A stretch of 64,000 bases of DNA from Ichthyophis bannanicus (taxonomy: Eukaryota; Chordata; Amphibia; Gymnophiona; Ichthyophiidae). Under the pieces are notes generated by a model. The model worked only from the letters and a program-made list of their open reading frames with translations. It was not told where the DNA came from and did no database searches. This document shows, one piece after another, positions 63,307-64,000 of the stretch. The stretch lies in assembly GCA_033557465.1 (NCBI GenBank), contig CM066045.1, positions 136,235,596 through 136,299,595 of the forward strand, in the 5' to 3' direction. The position numbers and the translations under genes are program-made. Position 1 is the first letter of the stretch; the number at the start of each line of letters is the position of its first letter.

Positions 63307-64000
63307 AAATTACAGAAAATATCAATGAGGTAAATTTCTTGGCATTTTAATTACTCAAAAGAAAGCCCGAATTTGGCGCGAATATAAGACCCACAGCGCA
63401 GATGCCAGTGTTTTTCAATACTGTCATTGCTCCGGAGGTCACTCGGAGATAGAGTAGGAAGATTTCATGCATTTAAAACTGACATGTGCATGTCCATTTA
63501 TGATTTAATATCAGGTTAGGTAAGGTATTTGTACTTAATTTAATATGATCTTTATGCCAAGTAGATTTGTAAACAGCATGATGTAATTGTTTAATTAGAC
63601 GGTGATTACTGCTAAGAGCTCACTGCCTGAGGCCAATGGAACTCTGGTACCTACCGCAGGCTCACCGTTCCACCTCCGCTCCTTACTTCCTGCTTTCTTC
63701 TTTTTTGAAAATGGATTTTGAATGTCACCCTTTGTAATTTCCATTGTTTTTTCTCTAGTTCAGAGAGATTTGGAACAGAATTGGTTTCACTATGAATCAT
63801 CAAGAGTTGGTTACATATGGCCATTTCAATATTTATAATGATGCTTATGTTGTGTGCTCTTAATTTTTGTATTTGTTCCATGATTCATTTGCATATACAT
63901 GTTAGTAGGGAGTACATTATGATATAACATTTTAACTGATTTCCACTTTTAAGCTGTCTTATGCCTATATGGTTCAAAACATCTTATTTATTCAGTTACA
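63307..64000. other. Unassigned A/T-rich sequence
   Basis: No gene, repeat terminus or RNA gene was recognised. Confidence 0.3.

Noticed and set aside
1..64000. CRISPR arrays, bacterial operons, rRNA
   Set aside because: No regular direct repeats with unique spacers, no ribosome-binding-site-led gene clusters and no rRNA-like blocks were seen; composition and elements are those of a vertebrate genome.

Overview
The window reads as nuclear DNA of a vertebrate, most probably an amphibian. A caecilian-like genome is my best guess, but this is inference from repeat content and not proven. There are no operons or bacterial-style genes. Almost everything that can be named is transposable-element sequence, from at least nine classes: CR1-like, L2-like, L1/Tx1-like and RTE/BovB-like LINEs; MIR-like tRNA SINEs; a Ngaro-type tyrosine-recombinase retrotransposon; an LTR/Ty3-gypsy retrotransposon; and hAT-like, Tc1-like and Harbinger-like DNA transposons. 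The only host-gene signal is one terminal exon (about 3465-3752, +) of the NNMT/INMT/PNMT small-molecule methyltransferase family.

Layout. 1-3.4 kb: old L1 and L2 relics, then a pyrimidine-rich lead-in to the methyltransferase exon. 4.6-8.65 kb: a CR1-like LINE (+) split by a 2,006-bp hAT-like element with an 8-bp target duplication and a very long internal hairpin. 8.8-12.9 kb: a nearly complete L2-like LINE (+) with one frameshift and one stop. 13.6-18.0 kb: Harbinger-like element 'A' (4.3 kb). 18.5-32.6 kb: an L2 fragment, then a three-level nest in which a CR1-like LINE (-) is interrupted by a Ngaro-type element (-; gag, RT, RNase H, tyrosine recombinase, SGNH hydrolase), itself interrupted by a full-length L1 (+) with two open ORFs and a perfect 14-bp target duplication. 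32.8-34.4 kb: a minisatellite-rich relative of the hAT-like element. 34.8-36.8 kb: Tc1 and RTE remnants. 38.4-39.9 kb: a hairpin cluster, a SINE and a Tc1 relic.

39.9-53.8 kb: three more Harbinger-like elements, 'B', 'C' (inverted) and 'D'. C and D sit inside one L2 LINE (-) and cut it into pieces. All four elements carry tRNA-like modules with Pol III A and B boxes. In A, C and D these occupy the same five positions and orientations, and the three modules nearest one end each have a T-run about 24-27 nt past the module. This is the feature I consider most likely to be undescribed.

56.2-62.8 kb: a 6.7-kb LTR retrotransposon (-) with 1.42-kb LTRs and a 4-bp target duplication (atac), inserted in the 3' end of another CR1-like LINE. 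It encodes capsid/zinc-knuckle/protease and dUTPase/RT/RNase H but no integrase. Its pol reading frame runs on for about 285 codons inside the 3' LTR.

These elements do not form a pathway. The nesting gives a relative chronology: old CR1 and L2 copies were the landing sites; hAT, Ngaro, Harbinger and LTR elements came later; the intact L1 is later than the Ngaro it split; Harbinger copies A and D are so alike that they also look recent.
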